Source of the DNA: Salinimicrobium xinjiangense DSM 19287
GTDB lineage: Bacteria > Bacteroidota > Bacteroidia > Flavobacteriales > Flavobacteriaceae
Assembly: GCF_000423585.1 (NCBI RefSeq)
Contig: NZ_AUIG01000020.1
Location: 1 to 64,000 of the forward strand
Length of the DNA: 64,000 nucleotides
Direction of reading: 5' to 3'
Shown one piece after another: positions 1 through 8,857 of the stretch (position 1 is the stretch's first letter; each line of letters opens with the position of its first letter). A program made the translations under genes and the position numbers. The notes under the pieces were generated by a model. It was not told where the DNA came from. It made no database searches and worked only from the letters and a program-made list of their open reading frames with translations.

Positions 1-1193
1 GGAAACAGGCCATGTTGTTTGTATTCCGTATAAACACGAGGAAAGATAAAAGAAGATATTCCTTAAACTTTAAACATATTATGAGTAAACTAATTATTGG
101 TATTGACATTTCGATGAATGACTTCTATGCCTGTATTAAAGTAAGAACAGAAGATAACAGTATTAAGATAAAAGGAACTCGTTCCTTTGAAAATACAGAT
201 CAGGGATTTGAAAATTTCTTATCCTGGTCTTTAAAACAAAAAAAAGATGATGAGTGGTCGGTAAGATTTGTAATGGAAGCAACAGGAGTATATTACGAAA
301 ACCTTGCTTACTATCTTCATTCTCAGAACCAGAAGGTGTCAGTGGTGTTAGCTAATAAAATAAAAAACTACATTAAAAGTCTGAATGTGAAAACCAAAAC
401 AGATAAGGTAGATGCAAAGACCATTGCCAGTTTTGGAATAGAAAGAGAATTGGAGAACTGGGAGCCTATGTCTCCAATGTATAAAACTTTGAGAGATTTG
501 TGTAGAGAACTGCTAAGCCTAAAGAAAGAAAAACAGAGAGCTCAATCCCAATTACATGCTCTTGAAAAGGCTCACCAAAAATTGCACACTGTAATAAAGC
601 TTAAGAGAGAACAAATAGCCTTTTTGGAGAAAGCTATTGATGTTATAAGAAAGGATATTAAAGCTACTGTAAAGAAGGATCCAATACTTGAGAATAGAAT
701 TAAAAAGCTTGAAACTATTCCTGGCCTTGGGTATGAAACAGTGGTTATTTTAGTATGCGAGACAAATGGTTTTACTTTATTCAAGAATATCCGACAGGTA
801 GTAAGCTACGCAGGAATAGACATTACTCACAATGAATCTGGTATGTTTAAAGGTAAAACAAGAATATCTAAACGCGGAAACTCGAGAATAAGACAAGCTT
901 TATATATGCCTTCACTGAGTGCTTGTAGGGCAAATGAACCTATTAAAGAACTATATGAACGAATCCATGATCGTAATCCGGACACAAAAAGAAAAGGGAT
1001 TGTTGCAGGTATGCGTAAACTTTTAACCTTAAGTTATGTACTCTGGAAAAAAGACGAAGAATACAATAGTCACTACCAGTGGTCCAACTCCGCAACCCAC
1101 AATTTATCCCAAAGAAAAGCGGAGCCCGAAAGCTCCGCACTAGATAGACATAAACCGATAAATCGATTTATACCTTCTTTAGTACAAAGTTAA
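1..1193 (+). mobile_element. IS110-type insertion sequence, boundaries not resolved
   Basis: The left window edge cuts into the element, and only its transposase gene can be defined. IS110-type elements usually have no or very short terminal inverted repeats and make no obvious target duplication, so the right end cannot be fixed by eye. It lies somewhere after the stop codon at 1193. Confidence 0.6.
81..1193 (+). CDS. IS110 family transposase
   Basis: This is a 370-residue DEDD-type transposase/recombinase that moves the insertion sequence. The N-terminal RuvC-like domain has IGIDISMNDFYA (first Asp), MEATGVYYE (Glu) and KTDKVDAKTIA (the two late Asp). The C-terminal Transposase_20 domain has IPGLGYETV, SYAGID and the serine-containing RGNSRIRQALYMPSLSA. 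The frame stays open upstream to 12. The ATG at 81 is chosen because the preceding 23 residues are basic and unlike the family, while MSKLIIGIDIS is the usual start. The gene looks intact and is the only full transposase gene in the window. Its AT-rich codon use differs from the neighbouring genes, in keeping with mobile origin. Confidence 0.93.
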   Translation: MSKLIIGIDISMNDFYACIKVRTEDNSIKIKGTRSFENTDQGFENFLSWSLKQKKDDEWSVRFVMEATGVYYENLAYYLHSQNQKVSVVLANKIKNYIKSLNVKTKTDKVDAKTIASFGIERELENWEPMSPMYKTLRDLCRELLSLKKEKQRAQSQLHALEKAHQKLHTVIKLKREQIAFLEKAIDVIRKDIKATVKKDPILENRIKKLETIPGLGYETVVILVCETNGFTLFKNIRQVVSYAGIDITHNESGMFKGKTRISKRGNSRIRQALYMPSLSACRANEPIKELYERIHDRNPDTKRKGIVAGMRKLLTLSYVLWKKDEEYNSHYQWSNSATHNLSQRKAEPESSALDRHKPINRFIPSLVQS

Positions 1194-1451
1194 AAAATCA
1201 AGAGGAAAAAATGAGGAACATTAGGATTTAATCATAGTATCTCTGGGGCTGGCAAAAGCAGAAAATTAAAATTTGTACTTCCAATGTCTAACTTCGTGAA
1301 AAGTCAAATTGCACGGTATTCTCGCTATTCAGCGGGGGAGATACTGACCACTGAACACTGAACACTTTTTCCCCTTGGAATTTGGTGCTTGGTGCTTGCT
1401 ACTCGGAATTTTAAACTTCGTACTTCTAAAATCTACATTCTAACTTCCTGA
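1194..1451. other. Intergenic region with simple repeats
   Basis: No gene is seen here. The stretch contains degenerate short direct repeats: ACTGAACACTGAACAC near 1343 and GGAATTTGGTGCTTGGTGCTTG near 1378. Similar sequences recur near 15138, 38381 and 59320. The 3' end of the IS110 element presumably lies in this interval. Confidence 0.5.
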
Positions 1452-1790
1452 TCACTCTTTTTTCAATTCCATTTTTTCCGCAAAGAACTCACAGAAATCC
1501 TTCATGGTATCACGCATTTTTTCATCCTGGGTAGCACGATAGAAGGTATCACTCATGGTAACCAGCGTCTGGTGAAAAAACATTTTCATGTCATCAAGCG
1601 GCATATCCTTGGTCCACAAGTCGATCTTAAGCGTTTCTTTTTGAGCGGCATCCCACATGGAAAGCATCATTGCTTTTGCTTCCTGGTTTTCCACTCCCCC
1701 ATCTTCGGCGCTCCAGTGCAATTCTTCGGGCACCCTGTTTTCATCCAGTGAAACTTTAATGTTAATGTTAGATTTTTTTGCTATTGCCAT
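1452..1790 (-). CDS. gldC: Gliding motility protein GldC
   Basis: This 112-residue soluble protein matches flavobacterial GldC over its full length, with the typical KSNINIKVSLDENRVPE start, a central W-x-A-E-DGG segment and the W-T-K-D-MP stretch. GldC is associated with the gliding motility and type IX secretion apparatus; its biochemical role is unclear. Its start codon shares one base with the stop of gldB, so the two are co-transcribed, as in other Flavobacteriaceae. No signal peptide is seen. Confidence 0.9.
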   Translation of the reverse strand: MAIAKKSNINIKVSLDENRVPEELHWSAEDGGVENQEAKAMMLSMWDAAQKETLKIDLWTKDMPLDDMKMFFHQTLVTMSDTFYRATQDEKMRDTMKDFCEFFAEKMELKKE

Positions 1791-2752
1791 TACTTCTTCG
1801 GTTTATATTTTGATTTTTTAAAAATCGTTTCTGCATCTTCATTTATCATTTCTTCTACAGAAACATTGTTCTTTTCCATGTATTGTCTAACGATCTGCCA
1901 GCCAATATACTGCCCCAGTCTCGGCGGAGCCTCAGCATCAAGTTCAAGAAAGAATTTTGAAAAAGGTGCGGGATACAGAAATCGCGTTTGCAGCTGGGAA
2001 TCGGAGGAGTACAAAAGCTCCCGCTCCACAAAATACCGCCATATCTGCTCTTCGTTAGCATTCGCCCATTCCAGTTCTTCCGGCAGGTATGTCATCTTTT
2101 CAGCATCACTCTTAAAAGGAATAAGCAGGTCTTTGAGATAAAGGATCTTTCCGTAGTAGATCATATGAGCGAGAAAGCTTCGGGAAGCAGGACCGGAAAC
2201 AAATGTCCGGGCAAAAGCCTCACTAACGTCAACTACGATCTGTTCCTTGCGCATTTCCTTCTTAATATAATCCTGAACTCCCATATACAAGGGATGATCC
2301 ATCCCCAGGTAAGTATCGAGTGCGACTAACAGCAGCGAATCGGCCCACACCACCTGGTTGCGATAATCAACATCTGATGTCAGCGTAACAACCTTCGGAA
2401 TGGTTTCCTCGGGGAAGTAATATTTTATATGCTGAAAAAGCCTTTCCAGCTCCTCCTCAGTTTCCTCCAGATCTGGAAATTGGGAAGCGACAGCCTCATT
2501 CAATTCAAGCTGAATGCTGTCATTCATTTTCTCTACCCAAAGTATGTCGGGATACTGTCTTGGAAACAGAAATGAAAATTCTCTTTTTAGAGCCGGCAGA
2601 CTGTCGGCCGTCGCATTTGCAAATCTCTGATCAAACCTTTCTACCTGCAAATCAATTCCAATCCTGGAGATCTCTTCCTCTCTTCTGTCATTATCTGCAC
2701 AGGATAGAAGAAGAAGAAAAACAAAACAGCAGGCAAAGAGATACTTAAGCAT
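1790..2752 (-). CDS. gldB: Gliding motility lipoprotein GldB
   Basis: A 320-residue lipoprotein with a hydrophobic signal ending in the lipobox LLLSC at about residue 18. The body is a GldB domain with the characteristic VERFDQRF segment and the DYRNQVVWADSLLLVALDTYLG region. GldB is required for gliding in Flavobacterium johnsoniae. It belongs to a family with a DUF2268-like zincin fold, but the sequence shows no HExxH, so peptidase activity is not claimed. It is first in the gldB-gldC operon and is transcribed divergently from nadE, 105 bp away. Confidence 0.92.
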   Translation of the reverse strand: MLKYLFACCFVFLLLLSCADNDRREEEISRIGIDLQVERFDQRFANATADSLPALKREFSFLFPRQYPDILWVEKMNDSIQLELNEAVASQFPDLEETEEELERLFQHIKYYFPEETIPKVVTLTSDVDYRNQVVWADSLLLVALDTYLGMDHPLYMGVQDYIKKEMRKEQIVVDVSEAFARTFVSGPASRSFLAHMIYYGKILYLKDLLIPFKSDAEKMTYLPEELEWANANEEQIWRYFVERELLYSSDSQLQTRFLYPAPFSKFFLELDAEAPPRLGQYIGWQIVRQYMEKNNVSVEEMINEDAETIFKKSKYKPKK

Positions 2753-2807
2753 ATGTGAATTAAGAAGGGTTTAACGCGGGCTATTTTCTAAAAATTAGCT
2801 GAAGGAT

Positions 2808-2815
2808 TATATTTG
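2808..2815 (+). promoter_or_regulatory. Candidate -7 box of the nadE promoter
   Basis: TATATTTG matches the Bacteroidota -7 consensus TAnnTTTG. It sits 42 bases before the preferred nadE start. The upstream TTG is not well conserved. Transcription would begin near 2822, after the alternative in-frame ATG at 2813, which supports the internal start. Confidence 0.45.
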
Positions 2816-2857
2816 TTAACAAAGATATTATTTCCGACTCAAACTGACCAATATTAT

Positions 2858-3646
2858 ATGCAAACTAAAGAAGTTATTGATCACATCGTAAACTGGTTGA
2901 AAGATTATGCGGCGAATGCAAAAATGAATGGGTTTGTAGTTGGTATAAGCGGAGGAGTTGACTCTGCTGTAGTTTCCAGTCTTTGTGCAAAGACAGGATT
3001 GAGAACCTTGTGTGTGGAGCTTCCAATACACCAGTCTCAGGACCAGGTCACGAGAGCTCAGGAGCATATTAAAGGATTAAAGAAAAAATTTGCGAACGTC
3101 ACCGATGTAGAGGTTGATCTTACCAAAACCTTTGACACTTTTATAAAAAGCGTACCAGACACAGAGGAAAGTCCCAAGGTCCATCTTTCCAGAGCCAACG
3201 TGAGAGCAAGACTGAGAATGACCACGCTCTATTATTTCGCCGGACTACATAACTACCTGGTGGCAGGAACCGGAAACAAAGTTGAAGACTTTGGAGTAGG
3301 TTTCTTTACCAAGTATGGTGATGGAGGAGTTGACCTTAGTCCTATTGCCGATCTCATGAAAAGTGAGGTCTATGAGATCGCAAAAGAACTTGATATAATC
3401 AACAGTATTGTAACTGCCGCTCCTACAGATGGGTTGTTTGGGGACAGCCGAAGTGATGAAGAGCAGATTGGAGCAAGTTACGACGAACTCGAACAGGCCA
3501 TGAAACAGGCCGAAGAAGGAAAAAATGAAGAAGATCTTACAGGAAGAGAAAAACAGGTGTTCAGGATATATCAAAACCGCCACAGGGCCAATAAGCACAA
3601 AATGGTGCCAATTCCGGTTTGTGAGATCCCTGTTCATCTGAAATAA
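2858..3646 (+). CDS. nadE: NAD(+) synthase, ammonia-dependent type
   Basis: A 262-residue cytoplasmic enzyme that amidates deamido-NAD in the last step of NAD synthesis. The ATP-pyrophosphatase P-loop SGGVDSA is at about residues 30-36, and the later GTGNKVEDFGVGFFTKYGDG segment binds deamido-NAD. There is no glutaminase domain, so ammonia is presumably the nitrogen source. ATG 2858 (MQTKEVIDH) is preferred over ATG 2813 because the candidate promoter -7 box overlaps the latter. It is divergent from gldB. Confidence 0.93.
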   Translation: MQTKEVIDHIVNWLKDYAANAKMNGFVVGISGGVDSAVVSSLCAKTGLRTLCVELPIHQSQDQVTRAQEHIKGLKKKFANVTDVEVDLTKTFDTFIKSVPDTEESPKVHLSRANVRARLRMTTLYYFAGLHNYLVAGTGNKVEDFGVGFFTKYGDGGVDLSPIADLMKSEVYEIAKELDIINSIVTAAPTDGLFGDSRSDEEQIGASYDELEQAMKQAEEGKNEEDLTGREKQVFRIYQNRHRANKHKMVPIPVCEIPVHLK

Positions 3647-3786
3647 ATGCTTTTAATCGAAAAAATTATTTTGCGAATAAATAAGGCATTATCTTTCATT
3701 CTCCCCCTGTATACACTATTAAAAACTAACAATCAGAATTTTACAAGGCCCTCACAAATGAAATTCTTTGTGCTAAAATTCAAACA

Positions 3787-4425
3787 ATGACAAAAATTCT
3801 AATTGCAGACCATCATCCCATCACAAGAATGGGAATTTCTTCTCTCCTGGAGAAGGAAGGAGTGTATGAAGTAGTAGGAAAAGTGACAAATGGAAAAGAC
3901 CTTTTCAGGTCCCTGAAAAGTAAGAATCCCGATGTGGTCATCCTGGAGATCGACCTTCCGGATATTAATGGAATCACTGCCCTTAGAACTATTAAAGCTG
4001 AAAATCCCGGCACCAAGATCTTAATCCTTAGCTGTCATCCCGAAGAGATGTATGCGTTGAATGCAATAAAGGCCGGTGCCGTAGCTTATCTTTCCAAAAC
4101 TGCTTCTACTGAAATTCTTAGTGAAGCTGTGAAACAGGTAGCACGGGGAGGGATCTATCTCAACAAAGAGATCAGCGAAAAAATTAATACGGGTACTACA
4201 AGATCCAATAATCTGGTTTCCCGCTACAAGAAGCTCTCAACCAGAGAGATCGAAGTGTTGAATCTTCTTTCCACAGGAAAGAGAAACAAAGACATCGCCG
4301 AAGCTCTGGATATTAATGAAAAGACGGTAAGTACCTATAAGACCAGGTTACTTAAAAAATTACGTGTAGATAATCTGGCCGATTTGATCAACCAGTCAAG
4401 ACTGCTGCAGATACGATCTACATAA
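3787..4425 (+). CDS. NarL/LuxR-type response regulator with an altered phosphoacceptor site
   Basis: A 212-residue protein with an N-terminal receiver domain (1-120) and a C-terminal LuxR helix-turn-helix (about 145-205, LSTREIEVLNLLSTGKRNKDIA). The position of the phosphoacceptor Asp holds Glu54 (VVILEIDLPDING where VxLxD is usual), and the second acidic-pocket residue is His9 (IADHHP rather than DDHP). The switch Ser and Lys (ILSCH, YLSK) remain. It is therefore probably an atypical receiver that does not use normal Asp phosphorylation, and Glu may mimic the active state; both points are inference. No histidine kinase is adjacent. Its 3' end overlaps that of dnaG by 8 bp. Confidence 0.88.
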   Translation: MTKILIADHHPITRMGISSLLEKEGVYEVVGKVTNGKDLFRSLKSKNPDVVILEIDLPDINGITALRTIKAENPGTKILILSCHPEEMYALNAIKAGAVAYLSKTASTEILSEAVKQVARGGIYLNKEISEKINTGTTRSNNLVSRYKKLSTREIEVLNLLSTGKRNKDIAEALDINEKTVSTYKTRLLKKLRVDNLADLINQSRLLQIRST

Positions 4426-6370
4426 CCCGGTTTAGCTTATTGGAAAGCGTCTTTTTTAAAGAAATATAATCCATAATATCCTGAAGGATCACAGGAGATT
4501 CTTCGGGTGGAACTTCTTTTATTTCCCGGTTAAGTTCATGGATCTTCTGGTTCACAAGATATCTTCGTAAGGAAAGGATAGTTTCATTAACCAATCGCCC
4601 CACTCCTTCCTGTTTTCCTTTTACAAAGATCTCCATCCTTTCCCAGTCATGTAGCACATACTGCTCCTCATCCATTAAAATACCGGTAACTTCATTAGCA
4701 TTTTCGGGAGGCAATTCATTGACAAAGGTCTCTAAGGAGAAATCATCTTCCTCGTTAAATTTATTAATCACCTGTTGATAGATGCGCTGAAAATGCTCAT
4801 TGGTAAAGGCCACCTCATCTTCCTGCAAATCCAGAAAAATTTTTTCGTAAACTTTTGCCCGCACAATCTCCGGCTCCATTGTGATCTCTCCTTTCTCGTT
4901 CACCTTTACCACCAGGTCTTCAAAATCTTCCTCAACCATGCCGTAATGCAGGAGCAAACTAATAATAGTACGCTCAAGAATATAAAGCTCATCAACCTTC
5001 ACCCTTGGGGCCGGTTCATTCCTTACCACCTCAAACTGCTGCGTCTTTTTGGGAGCGGTCTTTCCGCTTTGCTTTCCACTCAGCTGCGCCAGGGTAGTGA
5101 AGAGCACTTCTTCAGATATATCCATGATTCGGGAAGTCTCCTGCACATAAACTTCCTGCTGAATATGGTCCGGTATCTTGGAGATACTACTCACCATATC
5201 TCTAATGAGAGCAGCTTTTTTCACCGGATCGTTCTTGGCCTCCTCCATCAACAGAGAAGCTTTGTAGTTGATGAAATCCTTAGAATTTTCCTGCAGATAA
5301 AGCCCTATATCTTCTTCTGTATTTTTCTTGGCAAAACTATCAGGGTCCTCCCCTTCCGGAAAAGCACAAACCTTCACATTCATCCCCTGCTCGAGAATGA
5401 GATCGATTCCACGGATGGAAGCCCGCTCCCCTGCAGCATCACTATCGAAGAGAACGGTGATGTTTTTAGTTAACCTGTTGATCAGTCTTATCTGCTCGGG
5501 TGTTAAAGCAGTTCCCGAAGAGGAAACCACATTCTCTATCCCTGCTTGATTGAACTGGATCACATCTGTATATCCTTCAACCAGGTAACAGTTATCTTCT
5601 TTAGCTATAGCCTGTTTGGCGTGGTAAATCCCATAGAGGACTTTGCTCTTATGATAGATTTCGCTCTCAGGACTGTTAAGATATTTGGCTGCTTTTTTGT
5701 CATTAGTAAGTATCCTTCCGCCAAATCCAAGTACCCGGCCACTCATCGAATGAATAGGAAACATCACCCGACCTTTGAACCTGTCAAACTGCTTGTCTTC
5801 CTTAACTATGCTAAGACCGGTTTTTTCAAGATATTCCCGTTTATAGCCCTTTTTCAGAGCTTCATTAGTAAAAGCATTCCACTCATCAAGACAATATCCT
5901 AAACTGAATTTCTTTATCGTCTCATCTGTGAAACCGCGCTCTTTGAAATAGCTTAGCCCTATGGCTTTACCAAGATCTGTTTTGAGAAGAATATTCTGAA
6001 AATACTTCGCAGCAAACTCCGACACCAGAAACATACTTTCCCGTTCATCAGCCTGTTCCTTCTGCTCCTGACTCTGTTCTGTCTCCTCTACTTCAATGTT
6101 ATATTTTTTTGCCAGATATTTTATGGCCTCAGGATAAGTGAAATGTTCGTGCTCCATTAAAAATGCCACTACATTCCCGCCTTTTCCACTGGAGAAATCC
6201 TTCCATATCTGTTTTACCGGAGAAACCATAAAACTCGGTGTACGCTCATCACTAAAAGGACTCAGCCCTTTAAAATTACTCCCCGATTTCTTTAAGGTTA
6301 CAAAATCGCCAAGCACCTCCTCTACCCGGGAAGCTTCAAACACACGATCTATGGTATTTTTTGAGATCAA
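4418..6370 (-). CDS. dnaG: DNA primase DnaG with a degenerate zinc ribbon
   Basis: This 650-residue enzyme makes RNA primers for replication. The catalytic core has the TOPRIM signatures LVEGYTDVIQF (Glu) and LFDSDAAGERAS (DxD) near residues 265-320. The C-terminal region should bind the helicase. The N-terminal zinc ribbon has its usual order, but all expected ligands are replaced: LSPFSDERTPSF stands where CPFHxEKTPSF is typical, and KDFSSGKGGN stands where CFGCGxGGD is typical. Comparable loss is, to my knowledge, common in Flavobacteriia, so the gene is taken as functional. It is convergent with the response regulator, with the stop codons overlapping. Confidence 0.95.
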   Translation of the reverse strand: MISKNTIDRVFEASRVEEVLGDFVTLKKSGSNFKGLSPFSDERTPSFMVSPVKQIWKDFSSGKGGNVVAFLMEHEHFTYPEAIKYLAKKYNIEVEETEQSQEQKEQADERESMFLVSEFAAKYFQNILLKTDLGKAIGLSYFKERGFTDETIKKFSLGYCLDEWNAFTNEALKKGYKREYLEKTGLSIVKEDKQFDRFKGRVMFPIHSMSGRVLGFGGRILTNDKKAAKYLNSPESEIYHKSKVLYGIYHAKQAIAKEDNCYLVEGYTDVIQFNQAGIENVVSSSGTALTPEQIRLINRLTKNITVLFDSDAAGERASIRGIDLILEQGMNVKVCAFPEGEDPDSFAKKNTEEDIGLYLQENSKDFINYKASLLMEEAKNDPVKKAALIRDMVSSISKIPDHIQQEVYVQETSRIMDISEEVLFTTLAQLSGKQSGKTAPKKTQQFEVVRNEPAPRVKVDELYILERTIISLLLHYGMVEEDFEDLVVKVNEKGEITMEPEIVRAKVYEKIFLDLQEDEVAFTNEHFQRIYQQVINKFNEEDDFSLETFVNELPPENANEVTGILMDEEQYVLHDWERMEIFVKGKQEGVGRLVNETILSLRRYLVNQKIHELNREIKEVPPEESPVILQDIMDYISLKKTLSNKLNRVM

Positions 6371-6404
6371 GATTTACTGCAGAAAATTTTTCAAATGTAC
6401 GTTT

Positions 6405-6443
6405 TATAAAAAAGAGAGAGGATCCAAAAATTGGAATCCTCTC
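6405..6443 (-). terminator. Candidate intrinsic terminator of the sigma/OMP operon
   Basis: GAGAGGAT (6416-6423) pairs with ATCCTCTC (6436-6443). On the minus strand the stem is followed by a U-rich run (CTCTTTTTTATAAAA). It lies 25 bases after the stop of the outer-membrane protein gene, before dnaG. Confidence 0.65.
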
Positions 6444-6468
6444 AAAAATATTAAAATAAAGGCTAATT

Positions 6469-7497
6469 CTAATTCGCATCAAATCTTAGTCCCACAGAAA
6501 TATTATGCAGCGCAGGATTAGGATCTTTAAAGATCGGGTTCAGGTCATATTTGGCATAAAGAGAAGTACCTCCCCAGCCAATGTAGCCACTAAGACCGTA
6601 AATAAATTCATTGGTGTTGTAATCTCCCTTTAATTTCTGCTTTACACCCTCACCGTCTTCTTCGAACTTTAATTTTTGACGCTCCCCGAGGTTTACACCC
6701 GCGTACCCGCCGAGTCCGATCTTCAGCTTGTTATGTGTAGAAAACCAAACACTGCGGGGTGTTTCCACCTTTTTGGATGGACCGAATTCAAAATGTACCG
6801 GAAAAACCAGATTGTCCATTCTAAACTTTGATTTGTCCAAATCTATGGGAAATTCTTCAAGAGTAGTCAGATCCCCATCTCCTACAAAATACCTGTTATC
6901 TGTTGGTTTCAATCCGTTGAATTGAAATGAAAATCCATATCTAAATCTCATGAAGTTGGAGCGCTCAAACACTCTGGTCCTCCATGCAATTCCCAGTTCA
7001 AAGAACCGGCTGCCACCCACTTTGAAATCCGAGTCATTGATAGATTGACCTTCGGTGAGCGCATTATTAAATCCAACTGCCACCACCAGATGGGTAGAGG
7101 TCCTGCTGTAATGACTTTTACTAAACCAGTTGTCATTATCATGTTGTTCTTCTTCCTCCTCGTTCCAGGACCAGTCATCATTTGTATCTTCCTCCCGTAA
7201 CAGCAAAGCTATTTGATTATCTATAATTGCCACCCGGTTCTGGATATTCATGGCATGTTTTTTAGCAGCCTCGCTCTTTAGCTTTTCCGCTTCTTCCCAA
7301 TCAATTTCCTTTGCCTGTGCCCTCCTGTTAATTGACTCTACCTCTTTTTTAAGCGCCTCTTTTTCTTCGGCAATGATCTGCTCCTTTTGTTTTTCAAGTT
7401 GTTCAATCTTTTCACGATTGGTCTGTTCCTGAGCTGTTACAGGCTCGACCGATAATGAAGTAATGATAAGAAGCATTAGAAATGTAACTTTTTTCAT
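6469..7497 (-). CDS. Secreted coiled-coil / outer-membrane beta-barrel protein, unknown function
   Basis: A 342-residue protein with a signal peptide (VTFLMLLIITSLSVEPVTAQ). A charged, Glu/Lys/Gln-rich coiled coil (about 25-95) is followed by an acidic linker with NDDWSWNEEEEEQ, then a region of alternating strands ending in an aromatic-rich C-terminus (YAKYDLNPIF...ISVGLRFD), consistent with a small beta-barrel. It is the third gene of the sigma / anti-sigma-like operon, 67 bp after the second from this start. ATG 7497 places the signal peptide at the N-terminus; ATGs at 7506 and 7524 are also possible. The function is not recognised; an envelope-stress target is an inference from context. 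Confidence 0.75.
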   Translation of the reverse strand: MKKVTFLMLLIITSLSVEPVTAQEQTNREKIEQLEKQKEQIIAEEKEALKKEVESINRRAQAKEIDWEEAEKLKSEAAKKHAMNIQNRVAIIDNQIALLLREEDTNDDWSWNEEEEEQHDNDNWFSKSHYSRTSTHLVVAVGFNNALTEGQSINDSDFKVGGSRFFELGIAWRTRVFERSNFMRFRYGFSFQFNGLKPTDNRYFVGDGDLTTLEEFPIDLDKSKFRMDNLVFPVHFEFGPSKKVETPRSVWFSTHNKLKIGLGGYAGVNLGERQKLKFEEDGEGVKQKLKGDYNTNEFIYGLSGYIGWGGTSLYAKYDLNPIFKDPNPALHNISVGLRFDAN

Positions 7498-7564
7498 GGT
7501 TTTCATGTTTTTTATTGGCTTCAAAAAGAAGTCCGTTAATTGATTGATTGATGATTGTTTGTGA

Positions 7565-8275
7565 TTAAAAATCCCGGTTCGCCACCGCAGTTTTAGCTTT
7601 TGAAAAGCCTTCTTTCACCACCTCAAAAACTTTCTGCCGGAAAGACTGGTCCAGCTCATATTCCACCTGGTGCAGTAAATCCCCGGAATTGACGGTAAAA
7701 TTCGAGTCAGGTTTTAACTCGGCAGTTGCCAGTAGCAAAAGAGCTTCTACTTCAAGATCGCTGTTATAGGCGCTATCCTGAGAGGCAAATTCCGGCTGAT
7801 GTTCTGCTAAATGCAGGTTCTCCTCCGGCTCTTTGACAGCGGGTGCTTCGGAAAGAATTTGAGCAGCAATTTGTTCTTCTGCTTCTGAAGCTTCCGGAAC
7901 AGGAGTCTCAAAAATGGCATTTTTGACACTTCTTTCTGCGGAAGGTTTTTTCTCTTCTTTCAGCTCCTCTTTCTCTTCGGAAGCAGCTATTTGAATAACT
8001 TCAGGCTCTGCATTTTTCTCCTCTAAAACAGGTTGTGCCGGCTCTTGTTCAACCAATTGTGGTTCTTCTGAAGCTATTGGAGCATCAAAGAAAGTTCCCA
8101 GCACAAAGAAAATTGCTGCAATGGCCGCAGCTGAAGCTATCCATGCGAAATACGGCCGCTTTTCCCTCTTCTTCTCAAGGCGCTGCTCCAGTTTGTTCCA
8201 GCCCGCGGCAGATGGCTGGATCTCCCTCTCCCGAAGTACCTTTTTTACGTTATTTTCAAATTTTTCCGGTTCCAT
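7565..8275 (-). CDS. Anti-sigma-factor-like membrane protein
   Basis: This 236-residue protein begins with a short cytoplasmic region (KFENNVKKVLREREIQPSAA) of the type seen in Bacteroidota anti-sigma proteins. One membrane segment follows (about 43-63, YFAWIASAAAIAAIFFVLGT), then a long acidic, Pro/Glu-rich periplasmic region. Its start overlaps the end of the sigma gene by 20 bp, which implies translational coupling. The natural inference is that it sequesters the ECF sigma factor. No zinc-binding anti-sigma motif is visible, so the assignment rests on topology and context. Confidence 0.68.
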   Translation of the reverse strand: MEPEKFENNVKKVLREREIQPSAAGWNKLEQRLEKKREKRPYFAWIASAAAIAAIFFVLGTFFDAPIASEEPQLVEQEPAQPVLEEKNAEPEVIQIAASEEKEELKEEKKPSAERSVKNAIFETPVPEASEAEEQIAAQILSEAPAVKEPEENLHLAEHQPEFASQDSAYNSDLEVEALLLLATAELKPDSNFTVNSGDLLHQVEYELDQSFRQKVFEVVKEGFSKAKTAVANRDF

Positions 8276-8825
8276 ATTCTGTCTTGTTTTCCTGTTCCAG
8301 CTTCTCCTGAAGCATTTTTCGGGCCTTAAAAAGCTGCGATTTAGAAGTTCCTTCTGTAATGTTTAGCATTTTTGCTATTTCCTGATGTTTGTAACCTTCA
8401 ACGGCATACATTAAAAACACCATCCTGTAACCTTCGGGCAAACTGTCGATCAACTCCTGAATGTGCGCCGCATTAAAGTCGGATGTAAAGGAGTACGAAA
8501 AATTCTCATTTTCGGGCACCTCCTCTTCAGCAAACATAGAGCGTTTATCGGTTCGTAAGAAGGAGATCGCTTCCCTTATCATGATCCGCCGCACCCACCC
8601 TTCAAAGCTGCCTTCATCTCTAAAATCTTCCAGGTGAGTAAAAACTTTAAAGAATCCGTCGAGCATCACTTCTTCGGCATGTTGCAGGTCCTTCACGTAC
8701 TGCCGGCAAACGCTGAGCATCTTTCCCGAATGTTTCTCATAGATCTTTCGCTGCGCCTGCCGGTTACCCGCGGCTGCACGTTTGATCAAAAGAGAATCAT
8801 TTTTAAAGAGTTGAATTACTTTCAC
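8256..8825 (-). CDS. ECF-type RNA polymerase sigma factor
   Basis: A 189-residue sigma-70 family protein without region 1 or 3. Sigma-2 spans about residues 20-95 (EEVMLDGFFKVFTHLEDF and FEGWVRRIMIREAISFLR). Sigma-4 spans about 125-180 (LPEGYRMVFLMYAVEGYKHQEIA, then the recognition helix LNITEGTSKSQLFKARKML). It heads an operon with the membrane protein presumed to restrain it and an envelope protein. The upstream promoter looks like an ECF type, which suggests autoregulation. Confidence 0.93.
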   Translation of the reverse strand: MKVIQLFKNDSLLIKRAAAGNRQAQRKIYEKHSGKMLSVCRQYVKDLQHAEEVMLDGFFKVFTHLEDFRDEGSFEGWVRRIMIREAISFLRTDKRSMFAEEEVPENENFSYSFTSDFNAAHIQELIDSLPEGYRMVFLMYAVEGYKHQEIAKMLNITEGTSKSQLFKARKMLQEKLEQENKTEYGTGKI

Positions 8826-8857
8826 CTGCTTAGCTTTTCAAAGGCCTTCTATTAACA

